Shown: one piece after another, positions 52,545 through 60,297 of the stretch | How positions within the stretch are numbered: position 1 is the stretch's first letter | Layout of the letters: the number at the start of each line of letters is the position of its first letter | DNA from: JADGHX01 sp035760965 | GTDB taxonomy: Bacteria > Pseudomonadota > Gammaproteobacteria > Steroidobacterales > Steroidobacteraceae | Assembly (NCBI GenBank): GCA_035760965.1 | Contig: DASTRY010000027.1 | Span: forward strand, 1-64,000 | Reading direction: 5' to 3' | DNA: 64,000 nucleotides | Position numbers and translations under genes: made by a program | The notes under the pieces: generated by a model | What the model was told of the DNA's origin: nothing | Databases searched by the model: none | What the model saw: the letters and a program-made list of their open reading frames with translations, nothing else

Positions 52545-53129
52545 TCACGCCGCCTCTTCGCTGCGCTCGCGCAGGAGGTGCGTCAACAGCATGCGTTTCG
52601 CACGCTTGCGGCGTAGAAGCTTGCTGCCGATGAGCAGACGCACGAGCTTGGTGTCGTCATCGCCTTCGGCCGATTCTTCGTCGCTGTCATCGCCCTCGTC
52701 CTCGGCCTCGCTTCGTGAACGCAGCAGATGCGCTAAGAGCATCCGCTTGGCGCGCTTGCGGCGCAGGATGCGACTGCCGATGATGAGCCGGACGAGCTTC
52801 GCGTCGTCATCGCCCTCGACCGTTTCGTCATCATCCTCGTCTTCCTCCCCTTCGGCTTCGCCGCTCTCGCGCAGCAGATGCGCCAGCAGCATGCGGCGTG
52901 CTTTTTTGCGGCGGAGCAAGCGGCTGCCGATGAGCAAGCGCGCGACCTGTACGCCCTCGTCGTCGGTGTCTTCGCCGCTGGCCTCTTCCCCTTCCTCGAT
53001 GTCTTCATCCGATTCCAGCCGTTCCCCGAGCAAGCGCGCGAGCTTCGCGCGGCTCAGACGTTGGCGGCGTGCTCTGCGTCCCAGCGCGACCTTCGCCAGG
53101 TCCTCGTCCTCGATTGTGGTGTCGCCCAT
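52545..53129 (-). CDS. Unrecognised protein of four basic helical repeats joined by acidic linkers
   Basis: 194 residues from the ATG at 53129 (GGGGAA upstream). Four units of about 47 residues alternate a basic, leucine-rich helix with a Glu/Asp/Ser-rich linker: unit 1 is divergent (LAKVALGRRARRQRLSRAKL), units 2-4 are near copies (LLIGSRLLRRKKARRMLLAH, LIIGSRILRRKRAKRMLLAH, LLIGSKLLRRKRAKRMLLTH). DNA of the last three units is also strongly conserved, indicating recent duplication. No signal peptide or membrane helix. I do not recognise the family; charge pattern suggests nucleic-acid, membrane-surface or self-association. The acidic partner gene ends 11 bp upstream. Confidence 0.8.
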   Translation of the reverse strand: MGDTTIEDEDLAKVALGRRARRQRLSRAKLARLLGERLESDEDIEEGEEASGEDTDDEGVQVARLLIGSRLLRRKKARRMLLAHLLRESGEAEGEEDEDDDETVEGDDDAKLVRLIIGSRILRRKRAKRMLLAHLLRSRSEAEDEGDDSDEESAEGDDDTKLVRLLIGSKLLRRKRAKRMLLTHLLRERSEEAA

Positions 53130-53140
53130 GGAAATTCCCC

Positions 53141-53704
53141 TCAATGCCGGTGAGTACGTGGATGCGTCGTGCGATCTGCTGTGGCCCGCTGCGTTGGGCC
53201 GTTCTTGGCCGCCGTTTCGTTGGTGGACTGCTGAATGAGGGTGCGGACGATCGCCCGCGTGAGCACTTCGTGATCGAGGAGCTCCTTCATGGAGCTGCGC
53301 TCGATCAAGCGTTTCAGCAAGAGCTCGCGCAGTGTGTCGTCCTCCGAGACGTCGGATTCCTCTGCGTCGTCGGAATCGGCCATGCCGGCGAGTGTGTCGT
53401 CCAGCGCGATCTGGATTCCGGCTTCGAAGGCGCGCGTGAGCAGCACGTCGAGCGTGCTCTCGGCGCTCTCGCCCAAGATCTGCGACCGCTCGTCCGGCGA
53501 GAGCTCGCGAGGCGTGCCGCTCTCATCGAGCAGCTCGAGCTTCACGACGCGCGCCGTGTCGCCGTCGAGGGTGAGCTTGAAGAGCTTGCCGGCCGGAGCT
53601 TCCGCGGTCTTCTCGGAGCTCGACGCGGCCTTCCTGCGCGGCGTGCCGCCGTGCTTGCCACTGTGGACGTGGCGTGGGCCGAAGGGGCCGACTGCGCTGC
53701 TCAT
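53141..53704 (-). CDS. Unrecognised acidic protein, partner of the repeat protein
   Basis: 187 residues from the ATG at 53704 (GAGGTG seven bases upstream). Lys/Gly-rich N-terminal tail, a folded middle segment (KLFKLTLDGDTARVVKLELLD, ELSPDERSQILGESAESTLDVLLTRAFEAG), an acidic Asp/Ser loop (ADSDDAEESDVSEDD), then a basic leucine helix (LRELLLKRLIERSSMKELL) that echoes the repeats of the neighbour, and a hydrophilic tail. Probably co-transcribed with the repeat gene. A TATATAT sequence lies just upstream. Function unknown. Confidence 0.78.
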   Translation of the reverse strand: MSSAVGPFGPRHVHSGKHGGTPRRKAASSSEKTAEAPAGKLFKLTLDGDTARVVKLELLDESGTPRELSPDERSQILGESAESTLDVLLTRAFEAGIQIALDDTLAGMADSDDAEESDVSEDDTLRELLLKRLIERSSMKELLDHEVLTRAIVRTLIQQSTNETAAKNGPTQRATADRTTHPRTHRH

Positions 53705-53803
53705 GAGTGACACCTCATATATAGAGTGGTGCTGAAAGCGGGGCGCGATGATCCTCCGGGGACGCGCGCGGCTACATAGTCCTTAAGGTCAACTTGATCT
53801 CCA

Positions 53804-54187
53804 TCAATCCAGCTGAGTGAAGTAGGCGGCCCGCTCCAGCTTGAAAGGCCGAGCCGACTTCTCTAGCGTGCCCCACAGATCGGGATTCGCGAGCATCGCC
53901 TCCCAATCCTCCCGCTGACGCCAGCGCATGACGAGCACGTACTGCGGCTGCGCTGTCGGTATCGTGCTTTTCAGGATCGTGTCGTCGAGCGCGCCGGGTT
54001 GCTTGCGTAGCTGCGAGGTGAAGGCGCGCGCCCGATCTTGAATCTGCTGCGGGGTGGCGTCCGGCGAGACCGAAAGCGCCATCACAACGATGACTTCCTG
54101 CGGTGAGCGCTGCAGGTTCTGTCCGAGCGCCGCGATAGCGCCGACAAAGAGCAGCAGCGTCACGAGCGAAAGCGGCCATTGTTTCAT
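53804..54187 (-). CDS. Exported/anchored ABM-like (dimeric alpha-beta barrel) small protein
   Basis: 127 residues. An N-terminal hydrophobic segment (LSLVTLLLFVGAIAALG) is followed by a ferredoxin-like dimeric alpha-beta barrel domain (EVIVVMALSVSPDATPQQIQDRARAF, YVLVMRWRQREDWEAML) reminiscent of antibiotic-biosynthesis-monooxygenase or EthD-like proteins. Last of five closely spaced minus-strand genes, six bases after the DUF2950 gene. Catalytic role not established. Confidence 0.78.
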   Translation of the reverse strand: MKQWPLSLVTLLLFVGAIAALGQNLQRSPQEVIVVMALSVSPDATPQQIQDRARAFTSQLRKQPGALDDTILKSTIPTAQPQYVLVMRWRQREDWEAMLANPDLWGTLEKSARPFKLERAAYFTQLD

Positions 54188-54193
54188 AGCGCC

Positions 54194-55123
54194 TCAGTCG
54201 GTCTCGTCGAGGACCGCGGACCAGTGGGAGTCCGGATCGAAGCGTTCCATTTTCTGGAAGGTCGCGAGCGACTCCGGGCCGAAATCACGCTGATAGACAA
54301 CGCCGTCGTGACTGACCATGAAGGTCTTGATGCCCGTGACGCCGTATTGCGCGGGCGCGGCGACGAGCGCGAAGCCACCGATCATCACGCCCTTCACGAC
54401 GAAATCGAGCGCACCGAGCGGCGCGGACGGTCCCTGCCCTTTCAGGATCTTGAAGAAGTAGCCGTGATAGGGCTGGGCCTTGTTCGTGTAACCCTGCTGA
54501 ATCGCGTGCGCGATCTTCTCTCCGACCGGCCCACCCCATGTGCCGTCCGGATTCTTCCACGCGAGGCCATCGTGGGTCCCCGGAGTGCTGATGATCCGCT
54601 GCGCGTACTGGGGCACCTCGTAGCCGCTGCGCGCTTGAAGCGCATACGCGTGCTGCGCTTCGACATATCCGCGACAGATGCCGATGGCGTCGAGCTCGTT
54701 CTCGCCGATGCGGCGGCGGAGGATCTCCTGCTCGCCTTCTTTCGCGTCGAAGCTCCAGCGGCCGTCCTTGGAGGCGACGATCGGGACGGGGAACGGCCAC
54801 TTGTCTGGACCGACGACGATGTACGCCCGCTTCGGGTCCGATGTGTCGAGCGACACCGCGTTACCCTTGCGCGCCTGCGCCACGAAGTTCGCGGCGCGCT
54901 CGCGGTCGCGCGGCTCCTCACCGGAGCTGTAGATGCGCTCGTGACCCGGGCCGAAGATGTCCTGGAACGCATTCATATCGAAGCGATCCGCGGCGGCGAT
55001 GAGGGCTTCGTACGCTTGCTGAGGCGAGTCGAAGCTCTTGGGCGCTTGCGCCGGCACGGCCGCGGCGCTGATCGTGATCGCGATCCAGCACGCCGACATC
55101 GCACCTGTGAGCCACTTGTTCAT
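54194..55123 (-). CDS. DUF2950 exported protein
   Basis: 309 residues from the ATG at 55123, five bases after the DUF3300 stop. Signal peptide, then DUF2950 throughout (FDSPQQAYEALIAAADRFD, NGxWRFD-type DGRWSFDAKEGEQEILRRRIGENELDAI, DGLAWKNPDGTWGGPVGE, GVTGIKTFMVSHDGVVYQRDFG). DUF2950 and DUF3300 genes are commonly neighbours in proteobacteria; the family is periplasmic and uncharacterised. Confidence 0.92.
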   Translation of the reverse strand: MNKWLTGAMSACWIAITISAAAVPAQAPKSFDSPQQAYEALIAAADRFDMNAFQDIFGPGHERIYSSGEEPRDRERAANFVAQARKGNAVSLDTSDPKRAYIVVGPDKWPFPVPIVASKDGRWSFDAKEGEQEILRRRIGENELDAIGICRGYVEAQHAYALQARSGYEVPQYAQRIISTPGTHDGLAWKNPDGTWGGPVGEKIAHAIQQGYTNKAQPYHGYFFKILKGQGPSAPLGALDFVVKGVMIGGFALVAAPAQYGVTGIKTFMVSHDGVVYQRDFGPESLATFQKMERFDPDSHWSAVLDETD

Positions 55124-55128
55124 ATCGA

Positions 55129-56700
55129 TCAGCGCCGCCGCCCACCGCCGCCGCGCATGCCGCCGCGTGAGCCCATGCTCGACGCACCACGGCTGCTGGC
55201 CGCGCGCGAGTACGAGCCGTTGTAGCCGCGTGACGATCCACCGAATGCACCGGAACTGCCGGAGCCGCTGCGTGAGAAGTCGCGGTCGCCCATGCGGTCG
55301 CCGCTGCTCGCGCCGCCACCCAGATCGCGATAGCCGCCGCTGCCTCCGCGATCGCCCGCTCCCGAGAGATCTCGGTTGCCGCTGCCTGTGCGATCCCCTG
55401 CGCCCGAGAGGTCGCGATTGCCGTTGCTTGCACGGTCGCCCGCACCCGAGATGTCGCGATTGCCCCCGCTCGCGCGATCGCCAGTCGCCGCGCCGGCGGG
55501 GTCCCGTGTACCACTGCCGAGGCCACCTCCAGCACCATCGCGCGCACTCGAAAGATTGCCGCCCTGCGAGCCGATCTGCTGTCGCGCGCCGCTCTGACGA
55601 TTCGCGAGCGAATCGCCGCGCGCGGTGCCGCCGAAGCGATCCGCCGTCGCGCGATCCCGATACGGCGCGCCGCCGCGATGAGCGGGATTGTGTTGCCAGT
55701 TGTTGTTGACGCGATTGCTGTTGACGTGATTCACGCGGTTGAAGTTGTTGTTCACGTTCACGTTGACATAGCTGCTGCCGCCCCAGCCGCAGCCCCAACC
55801 CCAGCCGCCGCTCCACATCGCGCCCATCGCGACACCGACGCCGAACGAGATCATCATCCCGCCGGCGTAGTAGCCAGGCGGCGGATAGTAAATGGGCGGA
55901 TACGGGTACACGGGCGGGCCGTACACGTACACCGGGTTGTAGCTGGGCACGTAGACGACCTGCGGGTTCGCCTGCTCGATGACGATCACCTGCTGGCTCT
56001 CAACGGTCTTCGTCTCGACCTTCTGCTCCTTGCTGGATTTCAGATTGCCGGTCTCCTGCGCCTTCTTGCGCATGCGCTGAACGGCATCCATGACGTCGCT
56101 CTGCTGTGCGAGAAATGCGTTGCCGAGATCGGTCGTCCACTGAATGTCGTCGGCGAGGCGCTTCACGACATCGGGCAGCGCCGCCATCGCCTGCACGCTC
56201 GGATCCCAAGGCTGCTTCGCCACCGCATCGGCGAGCGCCTTGTCCTTCAACTTGGAATTCTTCACGAGCCACTGCTGCAGCTGGACGATCTCCAGCGGAT
56301 ACGTCGAGGCGGCGAGCGTTTGCGCGAGCAGCGGATCGGGATACAGCGCGATCGGCGCGACCAGCGAATCGAGCTGCTCCGCCGGTATCTTCGGAGCGGC
56401 GGCCCCGTCCTGCTGCGCGGCCGGCGTCTTCGCGGCCGGGGTCGGGGCCGAACTTGCAGCTGGATTCGCCGCTGGATTTGCAGCGGGGTTCGAGGACGCG
56501 TTCGGCGCCGGGCTCGCGGCTGAATTCGGCGTCGGACTTGCCGCCTGATTCGCTGGCGCGCTCGACGCCGGTTTCGCAGGCTGTCGCGTTGCCTGTTCGG
56601 CGTCCTGCTTCGTACCCTGCTTTGCGCACGCCGCACAGGCGATGGCGCACATCATCATCACCACAAATACATAGCTTGCGCGCGAGCGGCGAGTCTTCAC
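55129..56700 (-). CDS. DUF3300 exported protein with glycine/asparagine-rich tail
   Basis: 523 residues from a GTG at 56700. Lipoprotein-like N-terminus (CAIACAACAKQ), an Ala/Pro/Ser/Asn-rich spacer, the DUF3300 domain (IPAEQLDSLVAPIALYPDPLLAQTLAAST, LPDVVKRLADDIQWTTDLGNAFLAQQ, VYVPSYNPVYVYG), a Tyr/Pro/Gly region, and a long repeat-bearing tail with four units like NRDLSGAGDR. Envelope-associated, function unknown. Sits between HdeD and DUF2950 genes with 5-10 bp gaps. Confidence 0.9.
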   Translation of the reverse strand: MKTRRSRASYVFVVMMMCAIACAACAKQGTKQDAEQATRQPAKPASSAPANQAASPTPNSAASPAPNASSNPAANPAANPAASSAPTPAAKTPAAQQDGAAAPKIPAEQLDSLVAPIALYPDPLLAQTLAASTYPLEIVQLQQWLVKNSKLKDKALADAVAKQPWDPSVQAMAALPDVVKRLADDIQWTTDLGNAFLAQQSDVMDAVQRMRKKAQETGNLKSSKEQKVETKTVESQQVIVIEQANPQVVYVPSYNPVYVYGPPVYPYPPIYYPPPGYYAGGMMISFGVGVAMGAMWSGGWGWGCGWGGSSYVNVNVNNNFNRVNHVNSNRVNNNWQHNPAHRGGAPYRDRATADRFGGTARGDSLANRQSGARQQIGSQGGNLSSARDGAGGGLGSGTRDPAGAATGDRASGGNRDISGAGDRASNGNRDLSGAGDRTGSGNRDLSGAGDRGGSGGYRDLGGGASSGDRMGDRDFSRSGSGSSGAFGGSSRGYNGSYSRAASSRGASSMGSRGGMRGGGGRRR

Positions 56701-56710
56701 GACCGCGATG

Positions 56711-57244
56711 CTAGGCCGGTGTGCCGAGCGCGCTATTGGACCTTCGGGACTCCCCGAGGTACGCCCCGAGCGCCAGGACCGCGAGAACCACGCCGAAGGC
56801 GAGCGCACAGAGGCCAATCAGCCCCAACACCGTCGTCACATCGCGCGCGTTCCTCGATAACAGCAAGCAACCGAAGCCCAGCGACGCGGCGCCTGCGAGC
56901 ACGGACCAGAAGCTCTCGACCCGACCCTCCCGGAGCGCGACCGCGATTTCGATGACTCCGGTCGCGATACCCCAGCACGCGAGATAGATCAGCACCTGCT
57001 GTGGCGTGATGTGGCGGATCAGAAACGAAAGCACCCCTTGTGCGATTCCCACGAAGCCCGCCCACCGACCTTCGCGTCCACCGGTGCCGATCGAATGCAC
57101 GAGCTGCAGCATGCCGTCGATCAGGAGCGCGATACCGAGCAGCAGCGTGAGCGAAGTGAGCGTAATTCCCGGCCGGACCCAAGCCACGCTCCCAAGCACG
57201 AGCCATAGGACACTGCGCTCGAGCAGGAGGCGGCTGCTACGCAT
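56711..57244 (-). CDS. HdeD-family (DUF308) membrane protein
   Basis: 177 residues with six hydrophobic helices in the HdeD pattern (WLVLGSVAWVRPGITLTSLTLLLGIALLIDG, GIATGVIEIAVALR, LIGLCALAFGVVLAVLAL). HdeD-type proteins are linked to acid and membrane stress in enterics. Start shares one base with the stop of the gene before it. Confidence 0.9.
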   Translation of the reverse strand: MRSSRLLLERSVLWLVLGSVAWVRPGITLTSLTLLLGIALLIDGMLQLVHSIGTGGREGRWAGFVGIAQGVLSFLIRHITPQQVLIYLACWGIATGVIEIAVALREGRVESFWSVLAGAASLGFGCLLLSRNARDVTTVLGLIGLCALAFGVVLAVLALGAYLGESRRSNSALGTPA

Positions 57245-57810
57245 CACTGCATCTGATCGAGCATCTGGGAGAACTGCGCTTTGACGCGCAACGCCTTCTT
57301 GATCTCGTCGGCCGAGACGTAGGGATATTCGCCGTACTCGAGGAAGCTCGGACACTGGTGCTCGCGGAAGAACTCGATCACCGCAGGCGTATTCGTCTTC
57401 CAGTCCTCGGGCCAGCCCTCGAGGTTCGTGAATACGGTCGTGATGCCGGTCGCGGCGAAGAGCGCGATCGCATCCTCGATGTACTTGTCGAAATCCGTAT
57501 CGAAGATCCCTTGGTACATGAAGTGCAGCCCCGATCCGACGTCGAATAGAACCCAGCGCAGAAAGTGCAGCTTGAGAGGTGCGAGGACGTCCGGGGTCTC
57601 CCGCACGGCCGCCTCGATCTGCTTGCCGTACTCGCGCATCGCCTGCTCGCGCCCGGGCTTCACTTTGCCGACGACCGAGAAGCCGTAGTTGGCCGGTGTC
57701 TTCGGAAAAGTCGGGCCATAGCGACCCGGCTCGCGCACGAAAAAGCCTTCCTTCGGAATGGCCAGCGCCGCGGGCTTCGACCAATCGCTCAGCTGGGATT
57801 CGTCCGACAT
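57244..57810 (-). CDS. Soluble protein of unknown function, probable dimeric alpha-beta barrel
   Basis: 188 residues from the ATG at 57810. After a tail that ends EGFFVREPGRYGPTFPKTPANY comes a ferredoxin-like strand-helix pattern (GFSVVGKVKPGREQAMREYGKQIEAA, LHFLRWVLFDVGSGLHFMYQGIFD, DKYIEDAIALF) like half-domains that accompany haem peroxidases and catalase-like enzymes. First gene of the leftward operon and divergent from the DyP peroxidase, so a connected role in peroxide or haem handling is plausible. No catalytic residues can be named. Confidence 0.82.
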   Translation of the reverse strand: MSDESQLSDWSKPAALAIPKEGFFVREPGRYGPTFPKTPANYGFSVVGKVKPGREQAMREYGKQIEAAVRETPDVLAPLKLHFLRWVLFDVGSGLHFMYQGIFDTDFDKYIEDAIALFAATGITTVFTNLEGWPEDWKTNTPAVIEFFREHQCPSFLEYGEYPYVSADEIKKALRVKAQFSQMLDQMQ

Positions 57811-57869
57811 GGCGTCTCTCCGATGCAGCTCGTTCGACAACAGACTGAAATCAAGGTCCCGCGAGCCAT

Positions 57870-57887
57870 ATCGGACCAAAGTCCAAC
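57870..57887. promoter_or_regulatory. TCGGAC-N4-GTCCAA palindrome between divergent operons
   Basis: ATCGGACCAAAGTCCAAC in the 113-bp gap between the leftward five-gene operon (start 57810, 68 bp) and the DyP operon (start 57924, 45 bp). Core GGAC-N4-GTCC resembles the mycobacterial DosR box (GGGACTWWAGTCCC). Confidence 0.65.
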
Positions 57888-57923
57888 TGCCTCGCCCACG
57901 GGCGAACCGTAGCGTGCGCGAGC

Positions 57924-59255
57924 ATGCTCGAGCTCGATGACATTCAGCATTTCCTGATGACTCGTCCGCACGCACGCGCTGCGCGCTACGAGTTCATGAG
58001 GTTCGACAACGCGCAGGGCGGTCGCGCGTGGCTCGGCGGCATTGTCGATAAAGTCGGTACGGCGAGCGCGGTGAAGCGCGCCAGCGAAACCGATACGCGC
58101 TGGATCACGGTGGCGTTCACGTGGCACGGTCTGCGCGCGCTCGGTGTCGATGAGGCGTCTCTCGCCACTTTCCCCGATGAATTTCGCGAGGGCATGGCCG
58201 CTCGGGCCAAGATTCTCGGCGACACCGGCCACAATGAGCCACGAAATTGGGTCGGCTCGCTCGCGAGCGACGATGTGCACGCCATCATCATTCTGTTCGC
58301 GCGCAGTGTGGCGCAACGCGAGCAGTCTGCCCGCGAGTACGAGCGCTACCTCAGTGAGTGTCCGGGTACGGAGCGGCTCTCTGCGCTCGATCTCGAAGCG
58401 ATCCCGCCGTACGAGTATTCGCACGACCACTTCGGCTATCGCGACCGGCTATCGCAATGTGCCATCGAAGGGACCGACGACGTCGCCACCCCGGGATCCG
58501 GCCCACCGCTCAAGGCGGGCGAGTTCTTTCTCGGCTATCCCGATGAGTCCGGCGAGATTCCGGCACTGCCGTCTCCGCAGATCCTGTCTCGCAATGGGAG
58601 CTACGTCGCGTATCGACGCTTGCAGGAACACGTCGGCGCGTTTCGCGACTTCCTGCGGCAGCATGGAAAGACACGCGAAGAACAGGAGCTGATCGCAGCG
58701 AAAATGATGGGCCGTTGGCGCAGCGGCGCGCCGCTCGTCCTGGCGCCGGAGAAAGACGACCCTGCGCTAGGCGCGGATCCACTGCGCAACAACGACTTCA
58801 ACTACAAGACGATGGATCCGCACGGCTATGCCGTGCCGCTCGGCGCGCACATTCGCCGTATGAACCCGCGCGATACGGCGACGAACATGAGCCGGCACAA
58901 GATGATCCGCCGTGGCGGCACGTACGGACCGCACCTCCCCGAAGGCGTCCCCGATGACGGCGTGGAGCGCGGCATCGCGGCCTTCGTGGGCTGCGCGAGC
59001 CTCGTGCGGCAGTTCGAGTTCGCCCAGAACGTGTGGGTGAACGATCCGAGCTTTCACGAGCTCGAGAACGAGCGCGACCCGATCATGGGCACGCAGGACG
59101 GCTCGTTCGACCTGACGATCCCGCGACGCCCGGTACGCAGAAAACTGAAGGGACTGCCGGCGTTCACGACCGTACGCGGCGGCGCGTACTTCTTTCTGCC
59201 GGGAATGCGTGCTCTGCGATTCCTCGCGTCCGCGCGTGGAGGCACCCATGGCTGA
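57924..59255 (+). CDS. DyP-type haem peroxidase
   Basis: 443 residues, cytoplasmic (no signal). DyP features: distal aspartate in FGYRDRLSQ (Asp174), proximal haem histidine in GAHIRRMNPRD (His309), and the following KMIRRGGTYG arginine region. The usual GxxDG signature is altered: the glycine after the distal Asp is Arg175. C-terminal PAFTTVRGGAYFFLPG is standard. Oxidises dyes or phenolics with H2O2; native substrate unknown. Coupled by eight-base overlap to the next gene. Confidence 0.93.
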   Translation: MLELDDIQHFLMTRPHARAARYEFMRFDNAQGGRAWLGGIVDKVGTASAVKRASETDTRWITVAFTWHGLRALGVDEASLATFPDEFREGMAARAKILGDTGHNEPRNWVGSLASDDVHAIIILFARSVAQREQSAREYERYLSECPGTERLSALDLEAIPPYEYSHDHFGYRDRLSQCAIEGTDDVATPGSGPPLKAGEFFLGYPDESGEIPALPSPQILSRNGSYVAYRRLQEHVGAFRDFLRQHGKTREEQELIAAKMMGRWRSGAPLVLAPEKDDPALGADPLRNNDFNYKTMDPHGYAVPLGAHIRRMNPRDTATNMSRHKMIRRGGTYGPHLPEGVPDDGVERGIAAFVGCASLVRQFEFAQNVWVNDPSFHELENERDPIMGTQDGSFDLTIPRRPVRRKLKGLPAFTTVRGGAYFFLPGMRALRFLASARGGTHG

Positions 59256-60297
59256 AGCGAAGATCTACGCACCGACAAGCGATGCGAGCAGTCCCGCGCG
59301 CACTTACAACCAGGCGCACGTTGCACGCAGAGCCACCCGCGGCCGACGGCGACTGAGCATCTATGTGAGTTGGAGCTTCCCCGGCGAAGCTAATCGCGAT
59401 CCCGCGCAGCTCGACAACCGCTTCTCCACGATGACGGAAGTACGGCGTGTCGAGTGGCCTTCATGGGAAGCGCCGCAGTGGTCCGGTGTCACGCGGTTCC
59501 AGCAGGGCATCGCGGGCGCACTCGAGTTGTTCTTCCGAGCGTGGGTTCCCTTTCAGCGACTCGTCGAAGAAACCACGGGGCATTCCGTGCCGGTATTTCA
59601 GCGCATAGATCAGGCCGGCTATCCCCTGCCGCTCGACGAGCGCGTGCTCGGCGATGCCGATACCGTGCTGGTGTTCGGCCTCGATCACAACGTGACAGAG
59701 CAGGAGGCCTCGGCAGAGGAGATCGAAGCCGTGCGCACCTGGCTCACGCGCGAAGGAACCTGCCTCCTGATCGGGCCCCATCACGATGTCGGCGCCTCGG
59801 AGCAGCAAAGCGAGCGCGCGATGGAGTACGCGCATCACGGGGATGCGCTCGTGCCGCGTCAACAGCGGTTCGGCCGGTACACGCGGTCGTTGCTGAACGC
59901 CCTGGGCGTGCCCGTCGAGAATCGCTACGGCTTGCGGCCCGCGGTCGCCCCCGGAACGACGACGCTCGCACCGCTCAGCATCGACCGCGATCTCGACACC
60001 GCAGGCTGGCTCGAGGGGGTCACGAGCTTCAGCTTTCACAAGCACCTGCCTCACTATGCGGTCACGACGGACGATGCGAAAGCCGTGCGCGTGCTCGCGC
60101 GGCAGCCGATCGATCTGTCGAACCCCCATCCGTTCACCGCGGCGGGCAATCGCGAGCTCAATGCGCTCGTCTGGCTGCCACCCGCCGGCGAACGTGCAGG
60201 CGACATCCTGGTCGCCGATTCGACAATCTTCAGCACGCTCTTCGGCGCCGACGAGAGCCTGACGCGATTCTGGAAGAACATCGCGACGGCAAAGTGA
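59248..60297 (+). CDS. DyP-operon protein with GATase/DUF4350-like domain
   Basis: 349 residues from an ATG overlapping the DyP stop. The central section (DADTVLVFGLDHNVTEQEASAEEIEAVRTWLTREGTCLLIGPHHDVG) matches the DUF4350/IFT52/GldG-type GATase1-like fold in which a non-catalytic Rossmann domain binds a ligand. The rest (VSWSFPGEANRD..., VEWPSWEAPQWSG) is unfamiliar. It may supply or receive a cofactor for the peroxidase. Overlaps the flavoprotein start by four bases (GTGA). Confidence 0.75.
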   Translation: MAEAKIYAPTSDASSPARTYNQAHVARRATRGRRRLSIYVSWSFPGEANRDPAQLDNRFSTMTEVRRVEWPSWEAPQWSGVTRFQQGIAGALELFFRAWVPFQRLVEETTGHSVPVFQRIDQAGYPLPLDERVLGDADTVLVFGLDHNVTEQEASAEEIEAVRTWLTREGTCLLIGPHHDVGASEQQSERAMEYAHHGDALVPRQQRFGRYTRSLLNALGVPVENRYGLRPAVAPGTTTLAPLSIDRDLDTAGWLEGVTSFSFHKHLPHYAVTTDDAKAVRVLARQPIDLSNPHPFTAAGNRELNALVWLPPAGERAGDILVADSTIFSTLFGADESLTRFWKNIATAK

